From NCBI RefSeq assembly GCF_001510655.1, contig NZ_LMVC01000002.1, positions 966,379 through 1,030,378 on the forward strand: a DNA stretch of 64,000 nt, in the 5' to 3' direction. The notes beneath the pieces were generated by a model, which saw nothing but the letters and a program-made list of their open reading frames with translations, did not search any database and had not been told where the DNA came from. This DNA comes from Fictibacillus sp. FJAT-27399 (GTDB lineage: Bacteria; Bacillota; Bacilli; Bacillales; Fictibacillaceae). The position numbers were made by a program, and so were the translations under genes. Positions 44,020 through 52,706 of the stretch are shown one piece after another; the first letter of the stretch is position 1, and each line of letters starts with the position of its first letter.

Positions 44020-44508
44020 TTAAGATTGGACTGTAATGGCAATATTGTAAGCACTTGCATATTTTTCGATCAGTTCTCTTTCTTCTTTGTCAACGAAGTA
44101 CTTTGAGCTGTAGTCCCGTTGTTCTGTCCCAATTAAATGTTCGTCGAGCTGAAACAGGGCCATGCTGATCTCCTGGCTGGTACCTCCGTTTATCGTGAAG
44201 GATAGAACAGTGTCTTCAAAGAGGTAAAAGTGTTGAGAAGCTGATCGGAATCCATAGTCCCAAAAGCGGTCTGTAGGCTGGAAGGATTCTGGAGAGTAAA
44301 GGGGATGCAACTCTTCGAAATAGTTCTGCGTTTCATAATAGGCTTTTAGTGCAAGAGCTTCTTCCATCGTTTTTACAATAATGATCTCTCCGCTCCGGTC
44401 GAACACATTGGCCAGTTCGGCTGTCTTTCTGACAACTTGGGCTGCAGCAGCAGGGTGTTTTTTAGAAACCGGTTTTATCTCAATTCCATAACAAAGCGAC
44501 AAAGCCAT
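44020..44508 (-). CDS. Conserved-looking hypothetical protein
   Basis: This is a soluble protein of about 162 residues and not a recognised family. It is rich in Tyr, Phe and Glu (YYETQNYFEELHPLYSPESF, FRSASQHFYLFEDTVLSF). The ATG at 44508 has GGAGGAG almost touching it, so the TTG two codons downstream (44502) may be the real start; the frame is open to 44574. It is divergent from yqgX, with only about 65 nt between them. No signal peptide or membrane helix is present. Confidence 0.7.
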   Translation of the reverse strand: MALSLCYGIEIKPVSKKHPAAAAQVVRKTAELANVFDRSGEIIIVKTMEEALALKAYYETQNYFEELHPLYSPESFQPTDRFWDYGFRSASQHFYLFEDTVLSFTINGGTSQEISMALFQLDEHLIGTEQRDYSSKYFVDKEERELIEKYASAYNIAITVQS

Positions 44509-44574
44509 CTCCTCCGCATCTTTTTTAATTTTAGTGTAAAATAGGGGGAAATAGATTGCAATGGAGGGATACAT

Positions 44575-45204
44575 ATGAAATGGGAACGGCTGACTGTCGG
44601 ACCAGTTCAGGAGAATACATATGTTTTATGGAATGAAAAAAAGGAAGGGATCATTTTTGACCCGGGCGGCGAGAGCAAAAAGATTATCTCCTTGGTTGAA
44701 AAACGAGGGGTAAAGCCGCTTGCTGTGTTGCTGACACATGCCCATTTTGATCATATCGGTGCTGTAGACGATGTAAGGGAAAAATGGCAGATTCCTGTTT
44801 ATGTCCATAAAAAGGAAAAGGACTGGCTGGAAGACCCGAACAAGAACGGTTCCGCTCATTTCATGCAGGATATAACAGCAAAAAAAGCAGACCATCTGAT
44901 CACGGAGGAAGGAGAGCTGCAGATCGGCAGCATTTCCCTGCAGGTGCTGGAAACTCCAGGACATTCTCCTGGCAGTGTATCTTATTATGTTTCAAGCATG
45001 GAAACGGTCTTCTCAGGAGACGCTCTTTTCGCAGGAAGTATCGGAAGGACAGATTTATATGGCGGGAATCAGGAGCTGCTCTTGAAGAGCATTCATGACA
45101 AGCTCTTGAACCTTCCTGAAGAAACGATGGTTCTTTCGGGCCACGGACCGGAGACAGCAATTGGCGCCGAAATGGATTCCAATCCTTTCTTAAGCGGTTT
45201 TTAA
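44575..45204 (+). CDS. yqgX: MBL-fold hydrolase YqgX (hydroxyacylglutathione hydrolase-like)
   Basis: This is a 209-residue metallo-beta-lactamase-fold hydrolase with the metal motif LTHAHFDHIG, further His ligands in ETPGHSPGSV, Asp in FSGDALF and a C-terminal SGHGPET. It has the glyoxalase II-like core but lacks the C-terminal glutathione domain, so the substrate is probably bacillithiol-linked or another thioester (inference). TGGAGGG precedes the ATG. The next gene starts 1 nt after its stop. Confidence 0.9.
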   Translation: MKWERLTVGPVQENTYVLWNEKKEGIIFDPGGESKKIISLVEKRGVKPLAVLLTHAHFDHIGAVDDVREKWQIPVYVHKKEKDWLEDPNKNGSAHFMQDITAKKADHLITEEGELQIGSISLQVLETPGHSPGSVSYYVSSMETVFSGDALFAGSIGRTDLYGGNQELLLKSIHDKLLNLPEETMVLSGHGPETAIGAEMDSNPFLSGF

Positions 45205-45205
45205 A

Positions 45206-46285
45206 ATGCTCTCTTTGATCAGGGAGAAGATAAAAAACTCGCCAAACCAGGTCATATCCTATGAAGAATATATGAGACTGGCTCTGTATGCTCCTCAAAT
45301 GGGCTATTATCAAAACGAGCGGGTGAAGATTGGAAGGAACGGGGATTTTTATACGAGCAGTGCAGCTGCCGATGCTTTTGGAGCCGTTTGGGCAAACGCG
45401 TTTTATAGAATGTTCCAGGAACAGCAGCTACCTTTTATTCTTTGTGAGATCGGAGCAGGGGACGGCAGGTTTGCCAAAAGCGTCCTCCATGAATGGGTGG
45501 CCAATGGTTATCCGCATCTGGAATATATCGTGGTTGAGTCGAGTCCTTATCATGCACGAAAAATAAAGGACAAGCTTTCTGAGGACCGTTTCATCCATTA
45601 TTTTTCTCTTGAAGACATGAAGGCTGAATACCCATTTTTTCAAGGGATTCTATTTGCCAATGAACTTCTTGATGCGATGCCTGTTCATGTTGTTAAACAG
45701 GAAAAAACAGGTATGACTGAAATCATGGTATCCATAGATGAGACAGGAAACCTGGTAGAGCAGGAACAACCATTGGTTAATGCAGAACTCGGCATGTGGA
45801 TCGCAGAACACCTCGGAGGGCTTTCCATCGGGCAGACCATCGAGGTTCCGCTGGCTATGACACACTGGCTTAACGATCTTTATGGATGGGTTGAAAACGG
45901 AGCAGTAGTGCTCGTCGATTACGGATATACGAGGGAAGAGTGGGACATGCCCCATCTTTTAAACGGGAGTCTGCGCGGTTATTTTCGTCATCAGCAAATC
46001 AACGATCCGCTGAAATTCCCCGGGGAGATGGACCTAACGTCTCATGTTCATTGGGACAGTGTAAAAACGATCGGTAAAATAGCAGGATTCCGGGCGGATG
46101 ATTTTCAAAAGCAGACAGATTTTCTTCTGGAGAACGGGATTCTAGATCATCTGCGCGATACTGGCAGCCAAGATCCGTTCTCACCTGTGCATAAGAAGAA
46201 CAGAGCGATCCGTTCCCTGATCATGGAGAACTCCATCAGCTCTTATTTTCAAGTTCTAATCCAAAAAAAAGACGGCTGCCGTTAA
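45206..46285 (+). CDS. SAM-dependent methyltransferase, MidA/NDUFAF7 family
   Basis: This is a 359-residue class I methyltransferase of the COG1565 (MidA/NDUFAF7) family. The sequence NGDFYTSSAAADAFGAVWA is the family hallmark, followed by SAM motif I LCEIGAGDGRFAKSVL and ANELLDAMPVHVV. The mitochondrial relative dimethylates an arginine of complex I; the bacterial substrate is unknown. It lies 1 nt after yqgX and is probably coupled to it. Confidence 0.88.
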   Translation: MLSLIREKIKNSPNQVISYEEYMRLALYAPQMGYYQNERVKIGRNGDFYTSSAAADAFGAVWANAFYRMFQEQQLPFILCEIGAGDGRFAKSVLHEWVANGYPHLEYIVVESSPYHARKIKDKLSEDRFIHYFSLEDMKAEYPFFQGILFANELLDAMPVHVVKQEKTGMTEIMVSIDETGNLVEQEQPLVNAELGMWIAEHLGGLSIGQTIEVPLAMTHWLNDLYGWVENGAVVLVDYGYTREEWDMPHLLNGSLRGYFRHQQINDPLKFPGEMDLTSHVHWDSVKTIGKIAGFRADDFQKQTDFLLENGILDHLRDTGSQDPFSPVHKKNRAIRSLIMENSISSYFQVLIQKKDGCR

Positions 46286-46312
46286 ACGGCAACCGTTTTC
46301 TTTTTCTTTTTA
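46272..46312. terminator. Terminator between the methyltransferase gene and yqgY
   Basis: The stem ACGGCTGCCGT/ACGGCAACCGT with a small internal mismatch is followed by T-rich sequence. The genes are convergent. Confidence 0.8.
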
Positions 46313-46316
46313 ATGA

Positions 46317-46562
46317 TTAATGGCCACCCGCTCCGGGAGTCATCATGAACGTTGTCCAGTATGTAAAACCTACAAAAAAGACTGTTAGATAAGCTCCAAA
46401 AATGTAAATATACATACGCTCAGATAAATTTAAGTAGCTTAGTGAAACAAATAAAATAGTTTGGCCCAAAAACAACAGTGACATGTTGGTTAAGTCCCCA
46501 AGATAGGCCATTACTGCGATAATCCCAGTCCAAAAGCCCAAGACCTTGTACATTCTTGCCAT
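46317..46562 (-). CDS. yqgY: DUF2626 membrane protein YqgY
   Basis: This is an 81-residue protein of the DUF2626/YqgY family with three short hydrophobic helices and a Gly/Pro-rich C-terminus (MMTPGAGGH). The function is unknown. AAGGGAGGG precedes the ATG. The upstream region carries a promoter on the minus strand. Confidence 0.88.
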   Translation of the reverse strand: MARMYKVLGFWTGIIAVMAYLGDLTNMSLLFLGQTILFVSLSYLNLSERMYIYIFGAYLTVFFVGFTYWTTFMMTPGAGGH

Positions 46563-46603
46563 ATGTATCCCTCCCTTTTCACCGAAGAACTCATTCCCTC
46601 TGT

Positions 46604-46633
46604 ATTATATATGAATTTTTACTGGATTGTAAA
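46604..46633 (-). promoter_or_regulatory. yqgY promoter
   Basis: Read on the minus strand, TTTACA (46633-46628) and TATAAT (46609-46604) have an 18-nt spacer. Confidence 0.65.
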
Positions 46634-46659
46634 TGCCATTCTAACTGGATTTGGAAAAA

Positions 46660-46688
46660 CAAAAAAAGAACACATGGCAGGTGTTCTT
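46660..46688 (-). terminator. Terminator of tRNA-Gln
   Basis: On the minus strand the stem GAACAC/GTGTTC is followed by seven T, 10 nt after the tRNA. Confidence 0.85.
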
Positions 46689-46697
46689 CGTAAAAGA

Positions 46698-46773
46698 TGG
46701 CTGGGCTAGCTGGATTCGAACCAACGAATGACGGAGTCAAAGTCCGTTGCCTTACCACTTGGCTATAGCCCAT
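46698..46773 (-). tRNA. tRNA-Gln (TTG)
   Basis: On the minus strand the acceptor is TGGGCTA/TAGCCCA, the anticodon loop ACTTTGACT gives TTG, the T-loop is TTCGAAT and CCA is encoded. It is a single gene between yqgY and comGA, as in Bacillus. Confidence 0.95.
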
Positions 46774-46895
46774 CGGAATAATTTTAGTATGGGTTGTGTC
46801 GAAAATTTTATGCAAGAAAGTGTAAATTATTTGAAGGGATTTAGCAGATTATGTCGTAAAGTTACCTTTAAGATAAGAAAGAAGGTGATAACGCG

Positions 46896-47960
46896 TTGCC
46901 CATTGAAAAGAAAAGTGATGAACTGCTTCAACTCGCAGCAAGAACCAATGCCTCAGATATTCATTTTGTCCCCAAGAGGGAAAAAGGCCTGATCCAGTTC
47001 AGGATCGATGGCCAGCTTCATCAGGTAGAAGAATTAGCCTATGTATTTTTTGAAAGACTTGTTTCCCATTTCAAATTTAAGGCTGGTATGGACATCGGTG
47101 AACGCCGCAGGCCACAGGACGGTTCGATGGATGTTACCATCAAAGACCATCTCCTTCATCTCAGGCTTTCCACGCTGCCTACTGCCTTTCATGAAAGCCT
47201 TGTCATCCGCTTGCTTCCCCAGACCCATCCTTCAGAATTTCAATCCTTAGCCCTGTTTCCGCACTCACTCGAAGGACTTTCCCCCCTATTGCGGCGTGCC
47301 AGCGGCCTTATTCTCTTCTCAGGACCGACCGGTTCAGGAAAAACGACCATCATGTATTCTCTTCTTCAGCATATCCAATCCTTGTATACCCGCCATATCT
47401 TAACACTCGAAGATCCCGTGGAAAAGAAAGTCGATCTGTTTTTGCAGATGGAAGTGAATGAAAAAGCAGGAATTACGTATGGGGAAGGCTTTAAATCACT
47501 CCTTCGCCATGATCCCGATGTTATCATGATCGGTGAGATCAGGGATGAAGCTACAGCCAGGCTCGTGGTCCGGGCCGGAATGACGGGGCATTTAGTGCTT
47601 TCGACAGTCCATGCAGAAGACACATTAGGCTGTTTATTCCGGTTGATCGAATTTGGTTTGACCATTCAGGAACTTGAACAAACACTGCTCGGCATTGTTG
47701 CTCAGCGGTTGATTTCGCTGAGCTGCCCCTATTGCGGTGAAGTGTGCGACACTAATTGTTTTATGAGAAGAAAAAATAAAAGAATGGGTTTATTTGAACT
47801 GCTGTCAGGATCCGGGCTGGAAAAAGGTATAGAGTGGATTCGGGGCAACTCGAATCGGCCGGATGGTGAGAGAACATTGAATCATTTTATAAAACAAGGC
47901 ATTGCTCTAGGATTTCTGCCTGCCCATAGCCTTGAGAGATGGGGGGTGGACAGGCTGTGA
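46896..47960 (+). CDS. comGA: Competence traffic ATPase ComGA
   Basis: This is a 354-residue GspE/PilB-family ATPase that drives assembly of the competence pseudopilus. Walker A GPTGSGKTT is near residue 150, the Asp box is LTLEDPVE, Walker B is VIMIGEIRDEATA, and the His box is HLVLSTVHAED. A CXXC (CPYCGEVC) lies in the C-terminal region. The start is TTG with AAGAAGGTGAT upstream. It heads the comG operon. No convincing ComK box is visible upstream. Confidence 0.93.
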   Translation: MPIEKKSDELLQLAARTNASDIHFVPKREKGLIQFRIDGQLHQVEELAYVFFERLVSHFKFKAGMDIGERRRPQDGSMDVTIKDHLLHLRLSTLPTAFHESLVIRLLPQTHPSEFQSLALFPHSLEGLSPLLRRASGLILFSGPTGSGKTTIMYSLLQHIQSLYTRHILTLEDPVEKKVDLFLQMEVNEKAGITYGEGFKSLLRHDPDVIMIGEIRDEATARLVVRAGMTGHLVLSTVHAEDTLGCLFRLIEFGLTIQELEQTLLGIVAQRLISLSCPYCGEVCDTNCFMRRKNKRMGLFELLSGSGLEKGIEWIRGNSNRPDGERTLNHFIKQGIALGFLPAHSLERWGVDRL

Positions 47961-48994
47961 AAAAGGGAAGGAACTGGTCGAACAAACAGCAGGGAGCTTT
48001 TTTGATGCGCCTTGGCAGGCTGCTGGAACAGGGCTACACACTCCCAAAAGCAATTGCAATACTTAAGCTGCATCAGAACCGCTGGATGCAAGACGGTCTT
48101 CACCGAGTGTATGATTGCCTGAAAAGAGGATACTCCCTTCATGAAGCATTGGCACGAGAGAGATTTTCAAGCGATGTGCTCGGTTTTCTTGAGTTGTCCG
48201 AAAAACATGGTGATTTGCGCTTCAGTGTCATGGAAGGTGCCAAAATGCTGCAGAAGAGGGAAGAAATCAAAGAACGATTCATTAAAGCGACAAGGTACCC
48301 GATATTCTTATTTGCTGTCGTTTTGTCGATATGTTTCATCATGTTTCGCTTGCTGATCCCCCACTTTTTATCTTTGTACTCCTCTTTAGACATCAATTTC
48401 CCTTATTTTACAATCGTAATGATTTCCATAATAAAGAAAGTTCCTTTCCTCTTTTTTCTGTTTGCTGCGTTTACTGTCACGGCTGCTGCAGCGTATATCG
48501 CTGTAATGAAAAAAATTTCTCCTTCCAAACGCATCTCGCTGCTCTTAAGAATCCCCATTGTAAAAAGAACACTTCCTGTCCTGATCACCCATCAATTTTC
48601 TATTCAGCTGGGCAGCCTGCTAAAAGGAGGATTGGCGATCAATGAGGCGTTAAAGATCCTCGAACAAAATCAATACATGCGATTTTTTCGAACAGAGGCT
48701 GCTTTGATGAAACAAGAGCTCGTGAACGGGCTAAGATTTGAAGATATCGTTGCTCAAAAGCGCTACTTTGTTCCTGAGCTGTCTATGATTATTGCTCATG
48801 GACAATCCTGCGGAATGCTCGGTAAAGAATTGATTGCTTACAGTGAAATACTGCTCGCTTATGCAGAAGAAAAAATGGCAAAGTACATCGTTGTGGTTCA
48901 GCCGGTACTGTTTCTATTCATAGGGGTCATGATTCTTGTCATGTTTGTTTCGATGCTTTTGCCTATGTTTAAAATGATGGATTCCATTCAATAA
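47957..48994 (+). CDS. comGB: Competence pseudopilus membrane protein ComGB
   Basis: This is a 345-residue polytopic membrane protein of the GspF/PilC family with two repeated cytosolic domains and three transmembrane helices (about residues 115-140, 165-185 and 315-340). The start is GTG overlapping the comGA stop (GTGA), with GGGGGGTGG upstream. It anchors the ATPase to the pseudopilus machine. Confidence 0.92.
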   Translation: MKKGRNWSNKQQGAFLMRLGRLLEQGYTLPKAIAILKLHQNRWMQDGLHRVYDCLKRGYSLHEALARERFSSDVLGFLELSEKHGDLRFSVMEGAKMLQKREEIKERFIKATRYPIFLFAVVLSICFIMFRLLIPHFLSLYSSLDINFPYFTIVMISIIKKVPFLFFLFAAFTVTAAAAYIAVMKKISPSKRISLLLRIPIVKRTLPVLITHQFSIQLGSLLKGGLAINEALKILEQNQYMRFFRTEAALMKQELVNGLRFEDIVAQKRYFVPELSMIIAHGQSCGMLGKELIAYSEILLAYAEEKMAKYIVVVQPVLFLFIGVMILVMFVSMLLPMFKMMDSIQ

Positions 48995-49009
48995 TTAAGG
49001 AGAGTTAGG

Positions 49010-49315
49010 ATGAAAGATATGAACGAAAAAGGTTTCACGCTGATCGAAATGATGATAGTTCTCCTCATCATTTCTGTATTGCTTTTAATAGCGCTGCCGA
49101 GCATGGCAAAAAACCTTGGCGTCGCTAAAAATCTCGGATGCAAGGCAACACTGGATCTGGTTCAGGGCCAGGTAGGTGCCTATGAAGCCGATAAAGAAGA
49201 AAAATTGACGGATTTAGATACGTTGGTGACGGAAGGGTATGTGGATACGGTCAAATGTCCGAACGGAAACGCGCTGGAATTAAAAGGCGGAACGGTCGTT
49301 GAAACGGCAGATTAA
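49010..49315 (+). CDS. comGC: Major pseudopilin ComGC
   Basis: This is a 101-residue major pseudopilin. The prepilin peptidase site is KG|FTLIEMMIVLLI, with Glu at +5, followed by a hydrophobic helix. Two cysteines in the mature part (about residues 44 and 83) probably form the known intramolecular disulfide. AGGAGAG precedes the ATG. Its end overlaps comGD. Confidence 0.94.
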   Translation: MKDMNEKGFTLIEMMIVLLIISVLLLIALPSMAKNLGVAKNLGCKATLDLVQGQVGAYEADKEEKLTDLDTLVTEGYVDTVKCPNGNALELKGGTVVETAD

Positions 49316-49745
49316 ACGGATCAACGGCTATACCTTGCTGGAGCTGATCATCGTTCTTTCGATCGGGAGTATCCTGTTGAGTGTTGCCTGTGCCTCACTT
49401 CAGAAATACTACAAAGGAAGGGAAGTGCATTTTTTTCTGGAGCAATTCAAGCGCGACTTGTATTTTACACAGCGAACAGCGATAAACGAGCAAAAGCTAG
49501 TTCATTTGCATATTTTCCCGGGTGAGAACCGGTATATTATTACCACCGGCATGAACGAAGTGTATAAGAATGTTAAATTCCCAAAGCAGATTCAATTTGA
49601 ATCTGCAACGATGTCCTTGAAGATTACGTACAATAAAATAGGAAACATCAGTACTTCAGGAACGATGATTATCAAAACAGATGCTGGCAGATATAAGGTG
49701 GTATTTCTGTTGGGAAAAGGCAGGTTCTATGCTGAAAGATTCTAA
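49299..49745 (+). CDS. comGD: Minor pseudopilin ComGD
   Basis: This is a 148-residue minor pseudopilin with a cleavage site NG|YTLLELIIVLSI and an N-terminal hydrophobic helix. The start is TTG, overlapping the end of comGC by 17 nt, with AAGGCGG upstream. Translation is likely coupled within the operon. Confidence 0.9.
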   Translation: MKRQIKRINGYTLLELIIVLSIGSILLSVACASLQKYYKGREVHFFLEQFKRDLYFTQRTAINEQKLVHLHIFPGENRYIITTGMNEVYKNVKFPKQIQFESATMSLKITYNKIGNISTSGTMIIKTDAGRYKVVFLLGKGRFYAERF

Positions 49746-50046
49746 AGGTTACTATTTGCTTGAAGCACTTCTCGCCTTAAGTGTCTTGTCAATCGTAATT
49801 AGCGGAGTTAGCCCGGTCTTGCACACCCTTTATACAGAACGCTTCACTCTTAAGCAAGACAGGGAGGCTTTAGAGCTTTTATCTAACAAACTGATTGAAT
49901 TCGGAAATGATGATGAAGGGGGGACGTCCATAATCCGTGGACGTACGGCAGAGTTTCAATGGAAGAAGAAAGAAGGGAGGATCTGCATTGAATTTACGGG
50001 GAAGAATGGAAGAGCCTATCGTGAATGTGATGTTGTTAAACAATGA
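49729..50046 (+). CDS. comGE: Minor pseudopilin ComGE
   Basis: This is a 105-residue pseudopilin-like protein with an N-terminal motif KGYYLLEALLALSVLSIV and a short globular part ending ECDVVKQ. The ATG at 49729 overlaps comGD by 17 nt; a frame opening at 49681 lies inside comGD and is rejected. Confidence 0.88.
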   Translation: MLKDSKGYYLLEALLALSVLSIVISGVSPVLHTLYTERFTLKQDREALELLSNKLIEFGNDDEGGTSIIRGRTAEFQWKKKEGRICIEFTGKNGRAYRECDVVKQ

Positions 50047-50480
50047 AGGTTAGCCAAAAAGGGTTTACGCTCGTTGAAGCAATGGTGGCGCTGTCCATCT
50101 TTATCGTGCTGGCGGGCTTTGCACCGCTGCTCATAAAAGTACTTTCGCCTCCGGTGCAAAGCGGTGTCTCAATGGAAGAATTGGAATCTTTTTATTCAGC
50201 GATCGGTCAGGCCATAAGGGAAGCGGTTAATGCGGAAGCAAGCGAAGAGAAACTTACCTTAACCACTTCTTCTGGACAGTCCGTCACCTATTCCTTCTAT
50301 CAAAACCGGATACGAAAGCAGATCAATGGACAAGGATATGAAATCTGGCTGTTTTCTGTAAAGCGTTTTCGCCCTTCTGTAACTGGCCAGCTGGTTACGG
50401 TATCCATCACTGACACAGCCTCCCATGTCTATAAACGCGTGTTTGCCAGACAGGCAGAAATTGTTCTGGTGAATTCTTGA
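50043..50480 (+). CDS. comGF: Minor pseudopilin ComGF
   Basis: This is a 145-residue pseudopilin-like protein with the processing motif KG|FTLVEAMVALSI and a C-terminal beta-rich domain. The ATG overlaps the comGE stop (ATGA). Confidence 0.9.
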   Translation: MKVSQKGFTLVEAMVALSIFIVLAGFAPLLIKVLSPPVQSGVSMEELESFYSAIGQAIREAVNAEASEEKLTLTTSSGQSVTYSFYQNRIRKQINGQGYEIWLFSVKRFRPSVTGQLVTVSITDTASHVYKRVFARQAEIVLVNS

Positions 50481-50851
50481 ATAGCCGAGGATATATTTTC
50501 CCCGCGGTTCTCGTTTTTTGTCTTATCTTCTCGATGCTGGCAGCACATCAGCTTCTCATTTTTATCGGTGAGAAACAGTTCATTGACGCACAGAGGGGAC
50601 GGATGCAGCTGGATGCAATGATCGAGAAGTCCAGCCGGGATGCGATTAACAGCATAAAGAAAAATAAGAATCCAGCCGGCCGGTTTGCGTTCGACCATGG
50701 AGTGGTGGATTGCGTGGTGTCCACAGGGCAGCCTCCTGCAATGGAAATAAAAATATCGGCAAGTTTGCGAAACCATCAGACAAAAAGCGTGGTTATATAT
50801 TATAATAGCGAGACTAAAAGCATTACGAAGTGGGTGGAGGGTGCAAGTTGA
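50477..50851 (+). CDS. comGG: ComGG-like competence protein
   Basis: This is a 124-residue last comG protein with an N-terminal hydrophobic helix (YIFPAVLVFCLIFSMLAAH) and no classical prepilin Glu5 motif, as expected for ComGG. The TTG start overlaps the comGF stop. The end overlaps the next gene's TTG start, so aroK appears to be translationally coupled. Confidence 0.85.
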   Translation: MNSRGYIFPAVLVFCLIFSMLAAHQLLIFIGEKQFIDAQRGRMQLDAMIEKSSRDAINSIKKNKNPAGRFAFDHGVVDCVVSTGQPPAMEIKISASLRNHQTKSVVIYYNSETKSITKWVEGAS

Positions 50852-51375
50852 AACCGATTTTTTTAACAGGATTCATGGGATCCGGCAAAACCACGATCGG
50901 TTCGCTGCTCGGCAAGAGATTAGACTTGCCGGTCGTTGATACCGATCACTACATTGAAGAAAAATACAATCAAAAAGTGGCAGAAATCTTTGCAGTTCAT
51001 GGAGAAGTAGTGTTTAGGGGCTATGAAGCTTCTATCCTTCCTGAACTTCCTCAGCAGGATGCGATCATTACGACGGGCGGAGGAATGGCCGTTTCAGCGG
51101 AAAACCGGAAATACATGCTGGAAAAGGGGTTTGTTATTTTTCTAAGCTGCCCGCTCGATACCATTTTTGAGAGACTGAAAGAAGACAGAAGCCGGCCATT
51201 GTTCAATCATGAAAAAAAGATAGAGATGGAGAAGCTGTACGATAGGAGGCTTCCTCTTTACCGTGATTGCCATTGGGTACTCGAGACCGGGGGATATGAG
51301 CCAGAAGAAACGGTCGAAGAAATTACAGCGAGGTTAGGTCGTTCCGATTTCGGGCAAACTGGTGACAAACAATAA
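50848..51375 (+). CDS. aroK: Shikimate kinase
   Basis: This is a 175-residue shikimate kinase of the aromatic amino acid pathway. Walker A GFMGSGKTT, the shikimate site DTDHYIEE, TTGGGMAVS, and the adenine-binding lid RSRPLF are visible. The start TTG at 50848 overlaps the comGG stop, with GGTGGAGGGTG upstream. In B. subtilis this gene is not in the comG cluster. Confidence 0.92.
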   Translation: MKPIFLTGFMGSGKTTIGSLLGKRLDLPVVDTDHYIEEKYNQKVAEIFAVHGEVVFRGYEASILPELPQQDAIITTGGGMAVSAENRKYMLEKGFVIFLSCPLDTIFERLKEDRSRPLFNHEKKIEMEKLYDRRLPLYRDCHWVLETGGYEPEETVEEITARLGRSDFGQTGDKQ

Positions 51376-51392
51376 AAAGGTGATGTCATCTT

Positions 51393-51569
51393 ATGAATAC
51401 CTATTTTAAGTTTGTCATTGAAGCAATCGTTAAGAGAATGAGCAGGTCTCCAGAGGAAAAACAAATGTTAAAACAGCAAAAAGCGGAACGAAAACAGCCT
51501 GTGCTCGTTTCGCTTTTTGGCATGGTCCCTTTTTCTCTGGGATTGATGTTCAAGAAGCGCCGGAAGTGA
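51393..51569 (+). CDS. yqzE: YqzE-like small protein
   Basis: This is a 58-residue basic protein resembling B. subtilis YqzE, with an amphipathic N-terminus (NTYFKFVIEAIVKRMSRSPE), a Lys/Arg/Gln-rich middle, and a C-terminal hydrophobic segment (VLVSLFGMVPFSLGLMF) ending KKRRK. AAAGGTGATG stands upstream. It follows the comG operon and aroK, which fits a competence-linked transcript; no function is known. Confidence 0.8.
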   Translation: MNTYFKFVIEAIVKRMSRSPEEKQMLKQQKAERKQPVLVSLFGMVPFSLGLMFKKRRK

Positions 51570-51654
51570 AGTTCCCTTTTGTTCTTATCATTTTTCAATC
51601 TACTGGAAGTATGATAATGTTGAACTATCATTTAAACGAAGAAGTGTGGTATAG

Positions 51655-52671
51655 ATGGCTATAGAAAATGGGATTTATGATCGGCTGAAAAGACCGCTTA
51701 AAGATTTGCGGATCTCAGTCACTGATCAATGCAATTTTCGCTGCACCTATTGTATGCCGAAAGAAATCTTTGACGGGGACTATCCATTCTTAGAAAAAAC
51801 AGAGCTGCTGAGCTTCGATGAGATCGTAACGATTGCCGAGCGCTTCATCTCCTTGGGTGTAACGAAGCTGAGAATAACGGGCGGTGAGCCTCTTATGAGG
51901 AAGAACCTCCCGGAACTGATCGGCCGGTTGAATCAGCTGCACGGTCTGAAGGACCTTGCTCTGACGACCAATGGCGTGCTTCTGCCCCGTGTCGCTCATG
52001 ACTTAAAGAAGGCAGGAATGGATCGGGTTACTGTAAGCCTTGATTCTCTGGATTCCGAACTATTTGGCAGAATTAATGGAAGAGGGCTGGGTATCGATCC
52101 TGTTTTAGAAGGGATGAAGGCAGCCCACGAAGCCGGACTTAAAGTCAAAGTCAACATGATGGTCCGCAAAGGTGTTAACGATCAGGAAATTTTGCCGATG
52201 GCAGCCTATTTTAAAAAAACCCCGTACATCCTGCGGTTCATTGAATTTATGGATGTCGGCACAACGAACGGCTGGAACATGAAGGAAGTAGTTACAAAGG
52301 AAGAAATTCTTAAAGCCATTCAAACTGAACTTCCTCTTCTCCCGGCAGTTGAAAATTATTACGGGGAGGTAGCTTCCCGCTATCAATATGCTGATGGGGA
52401 AAATGAGATTGGCATCATCTCTTCAATAAGTGATTCTTTCTGTTCATCCTGTACACGGGCAAGGCTTTCTGCAGATGGAAAGGTGTTCACTTGTCTCTTT
52501 GCTTCGAAGGGAATGGATTTTAAGACACCACTTCGTGAAGGCGCAACAAAAGATGACCTTGATAACATGATCACAAATGTTTGGGAAAACCGGAGCGACC
52601 GCTATTCTGATGAGAGAAGAGATGGAGCAGGCAAGAAGGAAAAAATTGAAATGTCATATATCGGGGGCTAA
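51655..52671 (+). CDS. moaA: GTP 3',8-cyclase MoaA
   Basis: This is a 338-residue radical SAM enzyme that starts molybdenum cofactor synthesis from GTP. The N-terminal cluster motif is C26-NFR-C30-TY-C33. The C-terminal cluster ligands are Cys263, Cys266 and Cys280 (CSSCTRARL..VFTC). ITGGEPLMR contacts SAM, and the protein ends with the essential Gly-Gly. The ribosome site is weak. It sits where tasA, tapA, sipW and sinIR would be in B. subtilis. Confidence 0.94.
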   Translation: MAIENGIYDRLKRPLKDLRISVTDQCNFRCTYCMPKEIFDGDYPFLEKTELLSFDEIVTIAERFISLGVTKLRITGGEPLMRKNLPELIGRLNQLHGLKDLALTTNGVLLPRVAHDLKKAGMDRVTVSLDSLDSELFGRINGRGLGIDPVLEGMKAAHEAGLKVKVNMMVRKGVNDQEILPMAAYFKKTPYILRFIEFMDVGTTNGWNMKEVVTKEEILKAIQTELPLLPAVENYYGEVASRYQYADGENEIGIISSISDSFCSSCTRARLSADGKVFTCLFASKGMDFKTPLREGATKDDLDNMITNVWENRSDRYSDERRDGAGKKEKIEMSYIGG

Positions 52672-52689
52672 AGATAGCCCCTTTTTTTG
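52663..52689 (+). terminator. moaA terminator
   Basis: The stem GGGGCTA/TAGCCCC, which overlaps the stop codon, is followed by seven T. Confidence 0.88.
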
Positions 52690-52706
52690 CACTATTCTTT
52701 TGGTGT

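Noticed and set aside
46775-46895. ComK box or Spo0A control upstream of comGA
   Set aside because: No pair of AAAA-N5-TTTT elements with proper spacing was seen. A lone TGTCGAA at 46798 is expected by chance in a window of this size.
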